DNA from: Chaunax sp. Z400
Lineage: Eukaryota; Chordata; Actinopteri; Lophiiformes; Chaunacidae
Direction of reading: 5' to 3'
DNA: 64,000 nt
NCBI GenBank assembly: GCA_037577475.1
Contig: CM075206.1
Location: forward strand, 11,018,401 to 11,082,400
The notes under the pieces were generated by a model. The model worked only from the letters and a program-made list of their open reading frames with translations. It did not search any database and was not told the DNA's origin. Positions 12,095-26,300 of the stretch are shown one piece after another (within the stretch, counting starts at the first letter, position 1; every line of letters begins with the position of its first letter). A program made the translations under genes and the position numbers.

Positions 12095-15000
12095 GGGGTG
12101 ACTGAGGCCATCTCTACTGGAGATGTGTCTGAATGAGGTTTATGTTCAAACTCAACCTGGCTCATCTCCTATTGCACAGAAAGCACAAGAGGAAATTCAG
12201 AGTCAGGGAGCTCTTACATTTTGCTGTTGCGCCCCTCTTGTCATTCACTATTTTATCCTCACCACCATTATCTGTTCATCCCTCTGTCCTCAGAGAGAAA
12301 TTGCTTTCATATGCCTCTCTGAATGTCTGCTCCTTCTGTATATTTCACCCAATTTCCACGTCGTAACAGTTAATCTTTCCCTCTTTCCAATGCCATTCTA
12401 TTATCTGGCTCCTTTTGTCCATTCCATTCACAGCATGGTGCACTGAGTGCGTCTGGACATTAATTCGCCACTTACGAGCCCCACTCCTCAGACGCTCATG
12501 GCTGCTTATCAGGCAATATAAGTACGTTTTGGACTGTCACTGGTGCCATGGTGAAATTTCGGCAATAAATATTGCCTTTCAGATGCCTCTATTAAACTTT
12601 AAGCCCACTCACAAGGAAAACAATAACAGAGATGGCGCTTGATCGTGCTCATAGAACAATGAAAGGTATAAAAATGAACCAGCATCACACAGCCCTTGGT
12701 TTCCTCTGCTTGTCTTTCCTTTCTAATTTCATTTTTGTCATTTTATTGTCTCTTCATGCTAACATATCACTGAAATGGAACTAAATATAAAGTAAAACTT
12801 GACACCTCCGTCCTTTTGTTATTGTAAATATGTGTTATGGAAGATAGACGTGGAAAAACTGTTTACTTTTCAAATACCGATGAGCATTTTTAGATATCTC
12901 CAGAGCTGGAAGTATTGATTTAGCTCCATGGTAACACTCAGCATATGCCTCATAACAAATAAAACCAGATGAAAGGTGCAGAGTTCCATTTCTGTTCTTC
13001 TACCTTCCATCTTTGTTGCACATGCATCCCCCGTTTCTTCGCTGAGCAGTCTCATCTCAGCACTTAACCTCCAATTTACATAAGTCATTATGGCTGTGAG
13101 AAATGAGGAGGCTATAAATTCTGCCAAGTGTTCATCCATCGCTGTGAGTTTAAAAATGCCAACCAATTTTTACATTTCTTTGAGTAATGGAGAAAGAAAG
13201 ACCATCCATCCCAGAGACATCACTCATACATTTGATGACCAAAGCAGTTTCTACTTAATTCATTTGAACACACACAAATTCATTAGTGTCTTTAACATTT
13301 CACATGCAGTGTCAGTCATTTCAATAACTGCATGTTAATGTGGTATTTTGTACAGTGTCTTTATTCGTCTCAGAAAATCATCTCTAAACACAGTGAGAGC
13401 GAATATTTTCTTACTGAGCACTTTCCCTTCCTGCCAGGATCAATTACAGCAAATGTTTGTTCCGCCGAATCAGAAACAGGAATATCTCTCCTGTTCTATC
13501 AATAAGCAGAGACCAGAACAACATGGGTGTCTCACTGTGAAAAGCAGGAAACTCAATAGGAGACCTGCAGCCTTTGTAGAGAAACAGATTTTCCTCCAGC
13601 GCTCCTGACAGATGCTGAGGTTTAAGTGTTTCTGCACAGCTGGGACTCAGGAGAGCACGCTGACGCTGCCTCTTAGTGTGTATCTGTGTGTGTTTGTGTT
13701 TGAGGGTCTGTCATCGATGCCACATCTAAAAAGCTGAGTTGACATTCCTGGGTCATCGACTGCAGAGTGAAAACAGCAGAGACAGAGTGGACGTGTCCTT
13801 TTTAATGATAAAATGAAGGAAGGTGAAGCCGGCAGAACTTGGAGATGAGGCTGTCTGCTGACTGCACTTATGCAAGGAGACTGGAAGCCTTCTCTGTAGT
13901 AATACAGCTTTCCAACTGAATGAAACATCATCTTTCCAACAGAAACTGCAATGTCAGGATTCTGCTACAGGGACTGTAACAGACGGATGAATTTTGTTGT
14001 TGTTTTCCATTGGTAATCCACTTAATTTGGTGAAATTTCTTGAAAACTCAACCGGAGACTTTTTGTAACGAGCACAAATGACAGTATGTGATGATTAAAA
14101 ACCTTGAACCATTTCATTGAAGACAGACAGAAGCTTTTTGAAGTCGCACCGGTCAATTATTAGTTTTGTTAATTGCATAACTGAAAAAGAAAGTTCCGTT
14201 TTGTTTAAAATTCCCCTAATATCAAAGAGTACCTGTGTGCATAAAGTTTTACTGAAAAAATGTTGAACAGTCAAGAGACAAATCCCACTCACAAAATGAG
14301 CCTAAATTCAACTTGTAACTACAGAAACTAAAACAATACATAAAGTTCCTAAATAGCAAAAGGCGCCACATCAGTACTTGGCTGTCATGAGTAGAAAGTT
14401 TCCAGAAGAAATATTAGACGGTTTTTGAGTTACACTCTGGAAACGAAACACGACGGGCACAACCCGTTCCTATATCTCCCTCCTCACTTCGTTTCTGACG
14501 GGGGATAATAAACGGGGGATAATAAACTGGGAGAAACTGCCTCCCATGGCATCCCCACCTCTGCAACATGCACACGCAATATTTTCAAACTTGAATCTCT
14601 GCAGCGTTTTGTCATAAGTTGATTTCCACTTGCTGTTTACTCCTAAAACTACTCGTTTTTTGAAGTGCAGCCATATCCGCGGTCCTGAAGCCAAACCAAT
14701 TGTACATACTGTCACTTGCCTAATTAAGGCACACTCCTCGCAGCGCTCAGGGAAGGAGAGCGTTGGAGGTTCCAGTTGCTCTCCTCATCATCGCCACTTT
14801 GTACTTTCAGCACCGAGCAGCTGAATGTTAAGCAGGTATTTCTAAAATCTCTCACCTCACTGATACAAAGTGCATCTCCTCGCTTGGCTCACTCAACTCT
14901 TCCATAATAACAGTCATTATCTTCGGCACACATCTTTCTGCTTCATTTAAGCCATTCTTAACAAGGAGCATCTATCATGGAGGTGCTCCTCTGCGGTCAC

Positions 15001-16903
15001 ATTGACCTCCACTGCTGATTTATACCTGACCATCTCCTCAATGCCGTCTTTCGCCTTCGCTGCGGGACAAAGAAACTCCTCTGTGAACCTAATTACGCAG
15101 ACATAATTTAAAACTTCATTAGTCCCTGGTGGTTCTGGACAGGGTGACACAAGCAGCCGGCGGGTTCTCTGTCTTATGGCTGGGGTCATACTTTTAAATG
15201 GAGATGAGGGCATGTAGGCAAATAAGGGCAGTTTGGCTTAAAAGTGCACTTCATGCTTCTAAAATGATTCACCAATAATGATCACGTTGTGCCACTTTGA
15301 TGGAACTTTCCTCTTGCGAGTTGTCATTACTCCAACAACAAATTGGAGTCTTCTCAGTTAATGGAGGTTGTGTATCATTAGTGCGTGCGCGTGTGCGAGA
15401 TTGATCGGTGGCGCTGTAACAACATCATTATTCTGATTTTGTCCTCCTCTGGTCCTGTGACTTGGCGAAGCACCGGGACACAGAGAGATGAGGGTCCGCC
15501 TGGACAGACACAGGATGGCTCTACCTACTACACTGTATTAAACCAATTATTCGCCATCAGGGATTGTTTTCTGTGCCAGTGAATATTTTGTTTACTAGAC
15601 TCAAAAATGTAGCGAACGGGGTGTCATCTGCGGTGCAGGCGGCAGAGATTGTAAACATGTTTTTCTCTCTCCTCCCCTCCCTACAAGAGGATGGATAAAA
15701 AAGACTGCTGTTAGAAGATTTAATTCTGAGAAGCCTCTCTCTGGGGCTCTGCACCGCACTAAGAAGCTCATTGCAAAGAGCCCTCAATTAGCAGAGTACG
15801 CCTTCATCTTCTGACCAAAGTCACCTTGAACAATCAAATCATCTCTAAATTTGAATAAAACAATCACTCCCAATCAATCAGAGTTCATTAGCTCCAAAAT
15901 GATTTACATTACCCCTTGAACATGCCAGGAAAGCTTCGTCAGCCCTCGTTCACACCCACACACTTCCGATACGTGGGTAAGGTCATAAACAAAACACACC
16001 AGCATACACGATAGAAGACAAGCAGCAGACAGCAGTGGTTTGTGTTGACATGGCTTTTAATTCCACGAGGCACAGTTGTGTTTGTTTCAGCCACAGTTTA
16101 AAAGATTTTATTTGGGTTTGCAAGATTTTGAAATGATGGGGTTCGCTGTCTCCAAACAGGCAGTCTGCTGGTGCAGACAGGCACAAAACACTTCCAGCAA
16201 TAGTTACGTCCATTCATTTAGAGCTGAGCATTATCAGAGATTCACACCTTTAGTGCTAATTTAACACGATATCATGATAAGCGGATGAAAACCGTCCTTA
16301 GATACAAGGACTTTGTTCCCAAAAATGACACCTTTTTTTAGTACCACATACGTTAAAACCTGTATCACCTTTCTTCACAGCATTTTTGATAAAAAATGAT
16401 ACCAACTTACACTTGAGCAAATCAACCTATTTTGGAATTTGACTGCATTTCAAATCATCAACTATCACCTATCTATCGGCTAACTGAATTTCCCATCAAT
16501 AAAGGTACACCTTATCTTATTTAAACAAGAGTCATCTAAAGATGACATCCACCGACCGACATCCACCCCAAAAAATTATACAAGAAATGCATCGGTGTAT
16601 GACATGTCCTCCAATCCCGTAGTGAGCCTAGGGTGGTGAAAACTGTGTTGGATACATGCTGTGGAGAAGATGACCGACCTTTCTGTGGGAAAATTAAATT
16701 ACTAAAAGGCACGACTACTAATAACTGTTAGTTTATGTGTGCAGATGGACAGACAGATGGACATAGTGACATCTTTATACAATTTCCACAGATACTGACT
16801 TCAGATGTATAACATGCTGCATTTAGAGCTGGTTTGGCACATTCCAAAAACAATATAAATAGCAAATGAAAAACCTTCTTTCATCTTGAGTGACGATAAC
16901 CAA

Positions 16904-16908
<5 letters not shown>
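12091..16908. other. Gene-poor intergenic stretch
   Basis: No exon is supported. Short open frames at 12123-12446, 13348-13608 and 14947-15213 show no family motifs. A 14-bp tandem duplication at 14498-14525 is the only clear local structure. Nothing else is recognised before the TG array at 16909. Confidence 0.5.
14498..14525. repeat. 14-bp tandem duplication
   Basis: The unit ACGGGGGATAATAA occurs twice with no gap, followed by a partial third copy (ACTGGG). Confidence 0.85.
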
Positions 16909-16964
<56 letters not shown>

Positions 16965-16992
16965 CGTGCGCGTGTGTGTGTGTGTGTGTGTG
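16909..16992. repeat. (TG)n microsatellite with interruption
   Basis: A long TG array broken once by TATGCGTGCGCG at about 16961-16972. The interruption suggests the array is fairly old. Open frames across it are repeat artefacts. Confidence 0.96.
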
Positions 16993-17392
16993 TTGTTAAA
17001 GAACTGCAGATTGCTGTGTTGTTTCCATCTAGGCCGGAGCGATATCCCACTCCCAGTCTCATCAAGATCACTCCATCACGGCCAAAGAAGTAAATGTTCT
17101 TTCCCCAAGCAGGACGAAGGCAGCAGGCTTGTCTACACTAAAAGCATTTTCACACTGCAGGACCAATCTTCAACACCGCTGCCCCGAAAGGTCATTTCTG
17201 TTCAAACAGCAAAGCCCAAGATGATGTAGGGAACTGATATCCCCCGGGTCAGCGTGGTGCATTCCATCTTGGCAGCAATGGGTGGTGTAAACTAAGAGGC
17301 TGCAGCTGAATGTGCTGATTTTTTTTTTTTTTTTCAAGGTGTAAATAAGCCCTGACAGTGTTTGCCAAACGCCCTTATCTCGTCATCTGCTG
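16993..17392. other. mtrr 3' flank and probable 3' UTR
   Basis: This is the sequence immediately downstream of the mtrr stop on the minus strand, so at least part should be 3' UTR. I see no canonical AATAAA on the minus strand here. A long T run on the plus strand at about 17319-17334 is an A run in the transcript. Confidence 0.45.
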
Positions 17393-20300
17393 TCAACCCC
17401 AAATGTCCTGTAAGTAGCGCTTCTCCTCTCTCAGCTGAGCGAGTATCTTCATGGCATCCAGCTGGTCCACCCGAAGCTCTGTTTTGATCATCTCCATCAG
17501 GGTGTCGTTCACGTCTTTGGCCATGTGCTTAGCATCTCTGGTGAAGAAAAGAAATGTAGAAAATATGCCTTTTGGTCATTTTTATATGAATCAAGTATTT
17601 TGGCTCCTTGGAACATTTTATTGGCTGAAATAGCTTATCAGTTATTTGTTTTGATCATCAGAACGTCATTAGCAAAAATATACAGTACTGTGCAAAAGTG
17701 TTAGGCAGGTGTGAAGAAATGCTGTAAAGAATTGATGCTGTTTTGAAGGTGGTCACACCAAATACTGATTTGATTTAGGTTTTTCTTCTGTTCGCTCACT
17801 TTGCATTTTGTAAATCGATAAAAATAAACAATTAAATTTATATTTTTGAAAGCATTCTTACTTTACAGCATTTCTTCACACCTGCCTAAGACTTTTGCAC
17901 AGTACCGTAGATCAGATTTTCATAACATGTAGGTTTGGTGTCTATGTTTGTACGTTGTGGCATCAATAACAAGTATTCTTACTGATCAGTGCGTGTCAAC
18001 ATGATGGACCTCACGGAAAATGAGAAGGTGCATTTACATGGATGCTCTAATATTAAACCTTTTTATTAAACTTGCAGACTACCTCTGGATAACCTTCTCT
18101 CCTGTTTCAAACAATCTGATTATCAGTCTTACCCGCAGACAAAGAGGAAACCATTCTGTTTCAGTAGGATGTCGATGATGCGTTGGCCGTTCAGTAGAAG
18201 GTTGTGTTGGACATATCTGCTTCGTGGTGCAGAGTCGGTGGCCTCCTCCGACTGGTCGTCTCTGGAGAAACACACCTTGAGGTGGCTCAGAGTCCCTCTG
18301 GACACGAAGCCCTCCAGCTCCTCTCTAGGCGAAGGTGAGGAATTGCACACACATTCCAACGTTCATTATAAAACAAACATTTATTATAAAACACAACTTC
18401 CTACAGAGTTACTGATGCAATCTTGGACGGGTTAATCCTGATTTGTGGAAAGTCTTTCCAAAGCCAGAATCAGGGGAGCTAAGTCAGAGGGAAGATGCAA
18501 CAGTGAATGACACGCCAACGTTCGTGGGATGGAACCTCTCCATCTTTGTACTGTTAACTAAGAAATAAATGTAGAACATTCCATCCTATTAATGTCAAGT
18601 ATTCAACACAGTTTTTGTTTATCCTTTAACACCCAACACTCCCTTCAGATATTTAATAAAAGCTTCAACAACCTAACAAGACATAAAGCCCTCAGAACAT
18701 TTCCTAAAAGCAAAAAAGGGGCAAAAGGTCAGAGCAAATCTGTGCCAGACAACCAATATACCTTGTTGAACATGAGAAGTGCAAAAAAAATTATTTCATA
18801 AGCAAGGTTGAGTGTTATTAGCATCTTTTTTTCTTTTTTTTTTAATGTTACAATAAATCCTCCCAGCCTTGCAGTTGGGTGTAACCTTGCTCCCCCCCTC
18901 TGTAGTGTGCTTGCCAACTACTCCTCCTTTAGCCTGTTTTTGCAGGGCCTACGGTGCTGTTGGAAGGGAGGGAAAGAGGGAGGTAGGAAGGGAGTAAGGC
19001 TTTTACCGTGGCTCTGAACATCGTGTGAAAGTTAGGCAGTCAGAATGAGGAGAAACACCCACAGAGCAACTACACACACTGAAAATAAGCCGTGACTCCA
19101 CAATCATGGGTGAAGGTCTTTGCTTCAGGGGTCTGTGTTTTGCAGTAACCTCTAGACTAAAATAAGGCATTTTTCAACAACACACAGGCACAACAGAGTG
19201 AATTCTAAAGGGAGAGATGAGTATTGTTGTTTTTGTTCTATGGGAAACATCCAGAATTGCTGCTTCTCATGTTTACCATAACCTATAGTCATTAAAATGA
19301 ACCCCAATTTGTTGACCAAAGAAAAGGATGAAAAACTCTTGTTGGTTTGACTTCTGAATATGAATCAGCATAGACTGATAGCCGTGCGCGCAGGAAACAG
19401 AAGAGAAGCTTGATTTCGGAGGAAAAACACGACAGCGTTTGGTTTCCGAGACCCACAACCTGCCAGACCTCTTGCTGTGTTCAGACACGTATCCTGTGGC
19501 AAAATCCTGAACCCCAACATGAACCCTGCAGGCCTTCCAGTTGATTTTCCCCCAAAATGACACTGAGAAATCAGAGAAGGGGGGGGGGGGAAACAATGAG
19601 CGCACCAGAGGGGAGCGGGGAGGGGGGACAAGCTTAATCTGACAAGCAAGCTGATTGGCATCAACCTCTCACAAGGATGTTAAGCACCGCGGCTGACTGA
19701 GGCGCTGCGCTTTCATTTGTGTTTTTGTTTGCAGGAGGGGAGATTTAGAACGCCATCAGAGAAGTGGTCACATCCTGCTTTGACATTTCATAATATTTGT
19801 GGACATAAAAAGCATTTTATGCTTTATTCATGCAAGTTCAACCCCTACTTACAACCTCAGCTGAACTTTTTCTTCAGAGATCAGTGACACTGAAAAACAC
19901 TACACACCATGCAAAGCAGGTTTTCTGCATTCCAAGGCAACGCCAGACATCAAATCACATTTGCTTTTATGGAAATCCAACAGAGGTGAATGCAGGAGGG
20001 CCGGCCGCCTGCAGGTATGTTGTTCTTTCTGTTGTTCATTCTGCTAACCTATTTAAATTGAGTACAACTCTTCACAGGTGGCTCACAAAAAAAAAGAACT
20101 AATCGCTTTGGTCAACCCTGTAGGGGTGTTCGTCAGAGGAGCCCACACTGTGAACAAACACCGCTGACTACCTGGCTTGATATGTAACTAAGGGATAGAG
20201 GAAACAAAGGGGAACAAACAGCATCCTCTGTGATCTAGTCTTGTCTGATTAAGGATGCTAATCCATTCACACTATCTAATCCTGCAAAAGAAACCGATCG

Positions 20301-23300
20301 GTGCACCACTGAGTGCTGCATACTGCCAAGAACCGATCCATTAGTATGCAGTCAGGGTAGGGTAAAGTTAAAATACATTTACCGGAGCAAAGATCAACTC
20401 ATAGATTGGTGTCTGTTTGCAATGCTTTGACAAAACAAGGAAAAATCCAAGAAAGGGAGTGTGATATGTGCAGCGTTCTTTGATTCACAGTGAAAGTGCC
20501 GCCTGTTTGTTCTCCACGCTGATGAAAGCAGTGAGATCAAACCAACAGGAAAGTTGCGGGGCATAAACAATGAGCTGAAAGTTGATCAAATGCTCCGCAG
20601 AGCCCAGGAGAACTTCAGAGTGAAATCTGTAACTTGGTCACCGCAAATAACCCCTTTAACAAAGGAACTTGATCCATTTTTACCATATGGTATTTATTAC
20701 AGCACCCTTAATATTACATATTCACTAGTTGGGAAGGTTGGACATGTGGCAGGGAAAACTCACTACATTTGGGTCCATATAAAGAGGTGGACCCAGGTTT
20801 GTTTTTTTCACTTTCTTTAACATTGAAAGATTATCTATTCTGCACAAACTGCTGGATGGATTTTGACGAAACTTGGTAGAAGAGTTGGGCATGTAGCAAG
20901 GAGAGCCATTCAATGTTGGAGTGCATCCAGATAAAGGGGCGGATCCAGGATTTTTTTTGTCCACTTTTTTTTTTTTTTTTTTGGAAACCATTTTTCTCAA
21001 TTATGCTTAAAATACTTTAAGCATAATTAAAGTGGATGTGCATGAAACTTTAGCAGGGACGGGTATCCAGGATGGGAGGAGGTGATCAAATTTTGGGATG
21101 AATCCATCTTGTGGAACAAGAGATGCTGACTCCTCTGGGAAAGCAGTTTTACCTACGCCAAAAGTTATCAACGGATCCAAGCTTTACGTGAACCTTTTCA
21201 CAGGGAAAGAATCCAGATACAGTTGTTGCATATAAATAAGAATGTAACTTGACTTGCAGGGAGGAGGGGCCCTTTGGAGGGAATGCTCAGCCTTGGCGGA
21301 GGTTTGCGGTCTTTAAACGCTCTTGTTCCAACTTCATTCTTAGTTTAGAACTAACTATATAATCGCTTCTGAGCTTAACAACTTTAAATGTTTCACCCAC
21401 TTGAAATTAAATCATATCAGAGATGTTTGTCAGGACCCAACCATAGGAAAATTACATAACTTCATTGCAACACGGCGTTGTTGCTTTGGCTAATGTAGTT
21501 TTGTGTGTTCTGAGCCAGGACACGGGAGTGTTTTAGTATTTTATCCTTAACTAGGAAATGTGCTCCCTATTCATATATTTTTTGGGAATAAACGAATGTA
21601 TTGTATGTCAGTTTTCTTCAAAACATATGTACATCTTACAATACAGCCTTGAACTGATTGCTTAATACAATGTCCACGATGCTTATGCAACCACACCCAC
21701 ATCATGTGAGCAGATGGCGAGATTATGCGAGTCGCATATTTCAATGCATGGCATATGCAGAGGCAGCATGAGGAGGAATGTGAGAATGGAAGGCAGCATA
21801 TCTAAATCGCAAGAGGTCAAGGAATGTATGTAATGTATTATGTGAATATATGAATAAATGGGCTCAGCGCATACCTGAACAGGTAGTCTCGGTCTCTGTG
21901 GCGACAACCGAAGAACAGCCAGGTCTCGCCGAATGCGGCCCCAGGGTTCTCCTGCCTCTCCATCTCCCTGAAAGTCAAACAACGGATGTTAGCAGTCAAT
22001 CAATACTAACACATGACCAGAGCAGATGGAGGAGAGGGAGTCTGTCCTCGCAGCAGAGGTTAAAGAACAGTGGTGACATCATTTAACACTGTCTGCAATG
22101 ACAGTACACTGAGTCCCACAATTGCCTAATGCAGGGAAACAACTGTGCACACTGCAGTGAGGACACCGTGTAATATTAAATTTCACCCAAAACAGAGGGA
22201 GAGAAGGATAAAAGGATAGAAGGATAGATCCCATCATTATAAACAGTGAAAATGAAGCTTGGGTTTGCGCTTTGTGTGTGAATCTGTGTTTCGCATAAGC
22301 TTGTGTGTGTAGGTGTGCGTGTGTGTGTGTGTGTGTCCAACTAACTGAGAGAAGAAGAAAAAACCTTCTCCTGCAAAAGCGATTCTCTTGTAGCTCAGAA
22401 GTCTGGCAAAGCTCCCAGAATCCTTTGCAGGCAATAGCAACACAGCGACACTAAGCGGCTCTGAGGACGCCGATATCTGTGCTGCACACCTGCTGCAAAG
22501 GTGACAGCTCCGTCCCAGTTAACAACAGTTGACCCGCAACCTTTTCATGATGCCATCAGTCGGTCGACTCTCCGCAGAGCCAGGAATTATCTGCTACCCC
22601 CCATCTTGAGGGAGGGGGCAAGATGAGAAAAGAGAGAGGGGTATTGAAGTGGCCAGCGGCGATGAGAGGCTGAGGAATGCACCGGTGAGACAGAGCCCTT
22701 TGTGCTGTGCTGCTTCTCCTAAACTCCAACCTTTGATACTCACCCACATATCGAATCATGCTTTCTGTTTTACAGAAGTCACAAAGTTAAAAGGGCAGCC
22801 AACTCTTATGGAACTTTCATAAAACAGCGTTAATACACGAATTCAATGCTGAAAAAATGGGTCTAAATTCATTTAGCTTGAGTGACGGAGAATTACCAGA
22901 CATTTTAATAACAATAAAACAAGTATGTTTCAATACATATTAAAATACTTTTCCTAAATGCAATACCAAATACAAAAATCTACTCTTTATTGCAGAATCT
23001 ATGCATATGCACCAATAGTGTAACTACTGGACACACCTGCCCACGCTGCATTCTGGGACATGATTAAACTAGTTGTGATGTCTTTAAAACATTTAAAAGT
23101 TTAATAGAAACTTTTCCCCATTTGCTTAAAATGAGTGAAACTAAAAGTTGAATCTGTTCGATGTGGAAGCAATAAACGAACAAGACTGCTTTCACAGTGG
23201 CAAGACCAACAAAACAAAATGATGACTTCTACAAGGACAAGATGGAAATGTGTTTGACAAAAAGAGAAATGGTGATGTCTGTCAAGTGAAAATATGGAAG

Positions 23301-26300
23301 TCAAAACCAAAGTCTAGATAAAAGTAGGAAATGTAGTTTGAGTCTGATCCAACTTGACGACATTTGGATTAAATTTGATGAATTCTGTTGCTAATTCCTT
23401 CAATGTTCCTAATGTTTGATTTTTTTTTTTTTAAAACATCAGCTGGTTTAAAGGGGCATGGAAGGAGTTAGAAGTAGTTTAATGAGCTAAACTGAGGTGC
23501 ACTGTCATTGTAAATGCAAATATCTTTTGGATTCCTGAGAGGCTGAACAAAAAGCAGTCAGACTTCTTTGAACTGACGAAGCCTCTTGGATGAGAGATGA
23601 AATATCCAGTTGCTTTTTATTTCAACTCCTCAGGGATTACACCATGACCCTGGATGAACGAGAATCTACACAAACACATGTTTTGGACTGTTCGTTGGAC
23701 AAAACACGCAAAGTAAATCTGTCACTTTGGGCTCGTAAAAATGTGACACGCGCTTGTTTCCTGTTTCAGCACATTATATAAGACTTAAGGATGAACATAT
23801 TATCCTATATCTTTTAAATAATGAACATCTTGTGGATTCTTTAGGTGCAGCTACAAATCAAAAGCCTTGGTGAAAAAAACAACAAAATCAATACAAGTAT
23901 CAAAAAAAGCATCGTCATTGATTAAAGTTGACCAACTAATAAAAATACTTTGGAGGAGTCGCATTTAACTTTAGTCCATGAATGCATCTCAGCAACCGAA
24001 CTGTCAGAGCGACTTGATCTAAACCCTCAGCTCCATCCATTAGCATCCTGCATGAGATTCTTCTGACCTGCAAACAGCCTCAAGTAAACTCATTTTAGTG
24101 GGCTCGTCTCTATCCTCTCCCCGCCTGCCCTAAAGGGATCAATACCAATATGAAAACCTGGATTCCATTCTGAGTAGACCACACTGGCGCCTTTCTCTGA
24201 ATACAAATCACATCACATCACATACCCACACTATAACAGCCTGCAATACAATCCCAGGGGGAAGGCAGCATCTACAGAGCACTCCATTTGGGGTTGAAAT
24301 CAGAAGTGGTTGCCTTTCAGCGCCATTCAGATGATCAGCAGGAGGGGGAAACTGCATGGAAGGCCGAGGCGAAGACTTGGTAAACATCGCAATTATCTCT
24401 TATCTTTCATCCATTTTCTTTGCAGCTTGATGCGACAGATGCTGAGCGGCTTTTTTAGGGCATACAAATGCGACAAGAACAACAACAAAAAAGCCCAAAT
24501 ACAAAAACAGCTTGAGGCTTAATCATTGAAATTACATTGCAGAATTACACCCATATACATTCAACGTGCTGAAATCAAATTATTTTCATAATACAGTACA
24601 ATGCTGAGTAGCAAGGCGCTGTTTTTGTAATCAGCCGGATGGACTGATTAATGGAAGCTCAATATTTGTTCGCACAAACTCTAATAAACAGTGTCACACT
24701 GAATGTGCTAAGTATACCTACTGGCAAACCAAAATATTAAACTGAACAAATGGATTTTTTCCTAAAGAAAAGCTTGTTAGAGCTGTTAAGGAGATTAAAG
24801 CTAAGCATTCAGTTAAAGAATAACATTTGTTTAACTGTCACTGCTCGCAGCTACATGGAGAGACGCTGGAAATCTGTCCATAAAATCCTTCCGCGCATTC
24901 ACAGCAATCGATATTGGACTACTAGGGGGCCTTATTAAAATCTCCAGGCACCACAAAGTGGGCCTCTGACCTTTAAAGACTTTCTTCCACTCGCTACCAG
25001 CACTACAAACTCATACAAAGTACTTTTGAAAACAGGCATCGATTAACAGAGGGAGAGGAACGGGGGAGAGGTTCGAAGATCGAAATGTCCCCATGTCGTT
25101 TTGTTGCTAACAGGACCCGTCCTAGGCCTCGAGGCAGATACCGTGTCCCGTTGACAAACAGGTGATTGTTATCTCCTATCAGCGTGCAGCGTCAGCTGCC
25201 GAGGCTTTGTTCAGAATCCCAGGTTAGACTCTGTATAATGCACACCATGACAGGTTTTTACAATCCTCCATTACAATTGCAGCTGGCAGGGGGGGGGGAG
25301 AGGATGAGAGACACACAGCGAGGGGGAAGAGACTGAGGAGACGTTCGAGCTGATGAATTCGTTTAGGAGTTTATGCTCTAGACAGCGAGGAGTCTCTTGA
25401 GAGGAGAAACAAAAAAATGTCTGAAATTTAATAAAAGAAACCCAACATTGAACTCATTTGATGATGGCTTGCGGTTATTGTGTTCTGAGAAGAAAAAAAA
25501 AGCCTTACAAAATCAATCAAGTTTGTTTTGTTTACACTGAAAATCAAGTCTGCAGTGACACACCTTTAGAAAACACTCAAATGTGTACTTTGGTTTAGAT
25601 TTTAGAGACCAGTGTTTGGATACCACTGTAAAAATCAAAGTAAGACTGATAGGTTCATAACACTGCCTTCCACCAGAGTAACGTCCCTCTGGCTCAACCT
25701 TGATCATTAAGAACAGGGGTGGTGTAACAAAGTTAGTCTGAAAAATGTGCCCTATCTTCAGTGCTCCTGTACCCCCAAAGGCACCAACACCTCTCACCCC
25801 AGATGACCACTCATCCTCCCCCCCCCGAACCTGCTGCAGACAATCCACCACCTCCATCACTTCAGCGGATGCCGCGTCACCACTCAGAGCGATCGCCCTC
25901 CGATGCCACCCTCCTCAACAAAGCAGACGTCTGGGGGATTTAGAGACAATTGGAGTTGACTAGGGCACAACCTCATTTACACAAAGCCACCCAAGAGTAA
26001 GACATGTCACGCCGACTAAAAAGATTTACTCCGCTTTGGAACAAGTCGTAGAGGGCTGTGGGCCCGGTTCAACACACAGCCATCGGCCTGGATAGAGATG
26101 CTTCAGTCACATTAAATCCTTCTGACAGGCCATCGACTTGCGATCTTGAATAAGCCGTCAATTCAGAACCTCATAAAAATTAGCCAAACGTCACGTTTTC
26201 TACCAAATCTACTTGTAACGTTTGGACTCAGAGGAACGATTCAACATTTCAACTCAGCCGACAGTGAGTATCCTCACCCCACCTCTTTGTAGATCGCGAG

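Larger units (their letters stand above)
18325..21874 (-). other. mtrr: mtrr intron, 3.5 kb
   Basis: Intron between the exon carrying FFGCRHRDRDYLF and the exon carrying EELEGFVSRG. It contains a G homopolymer around 19580-19590 and a dispersed repeat at about 20660-21316. No exon or RNA gene is recognised in it. Confidence 0.8.

Noticed and set aside
1..17392. Search for exons of genes near MTRR in mammals (ADCY2, FASTKD3, SEMA5A)
   Set aside because: No cyclase, FAST-kinase/RAP or semaphorin/thrombospondin motif was found in either strand's frames.
25068..25084. GGTTCGAAGATCG as a Pol III B box of a tRNA or SINE
   Set aside because: It lacks the required CC end of the B box, and there is no A box or cloverleaf upstream.
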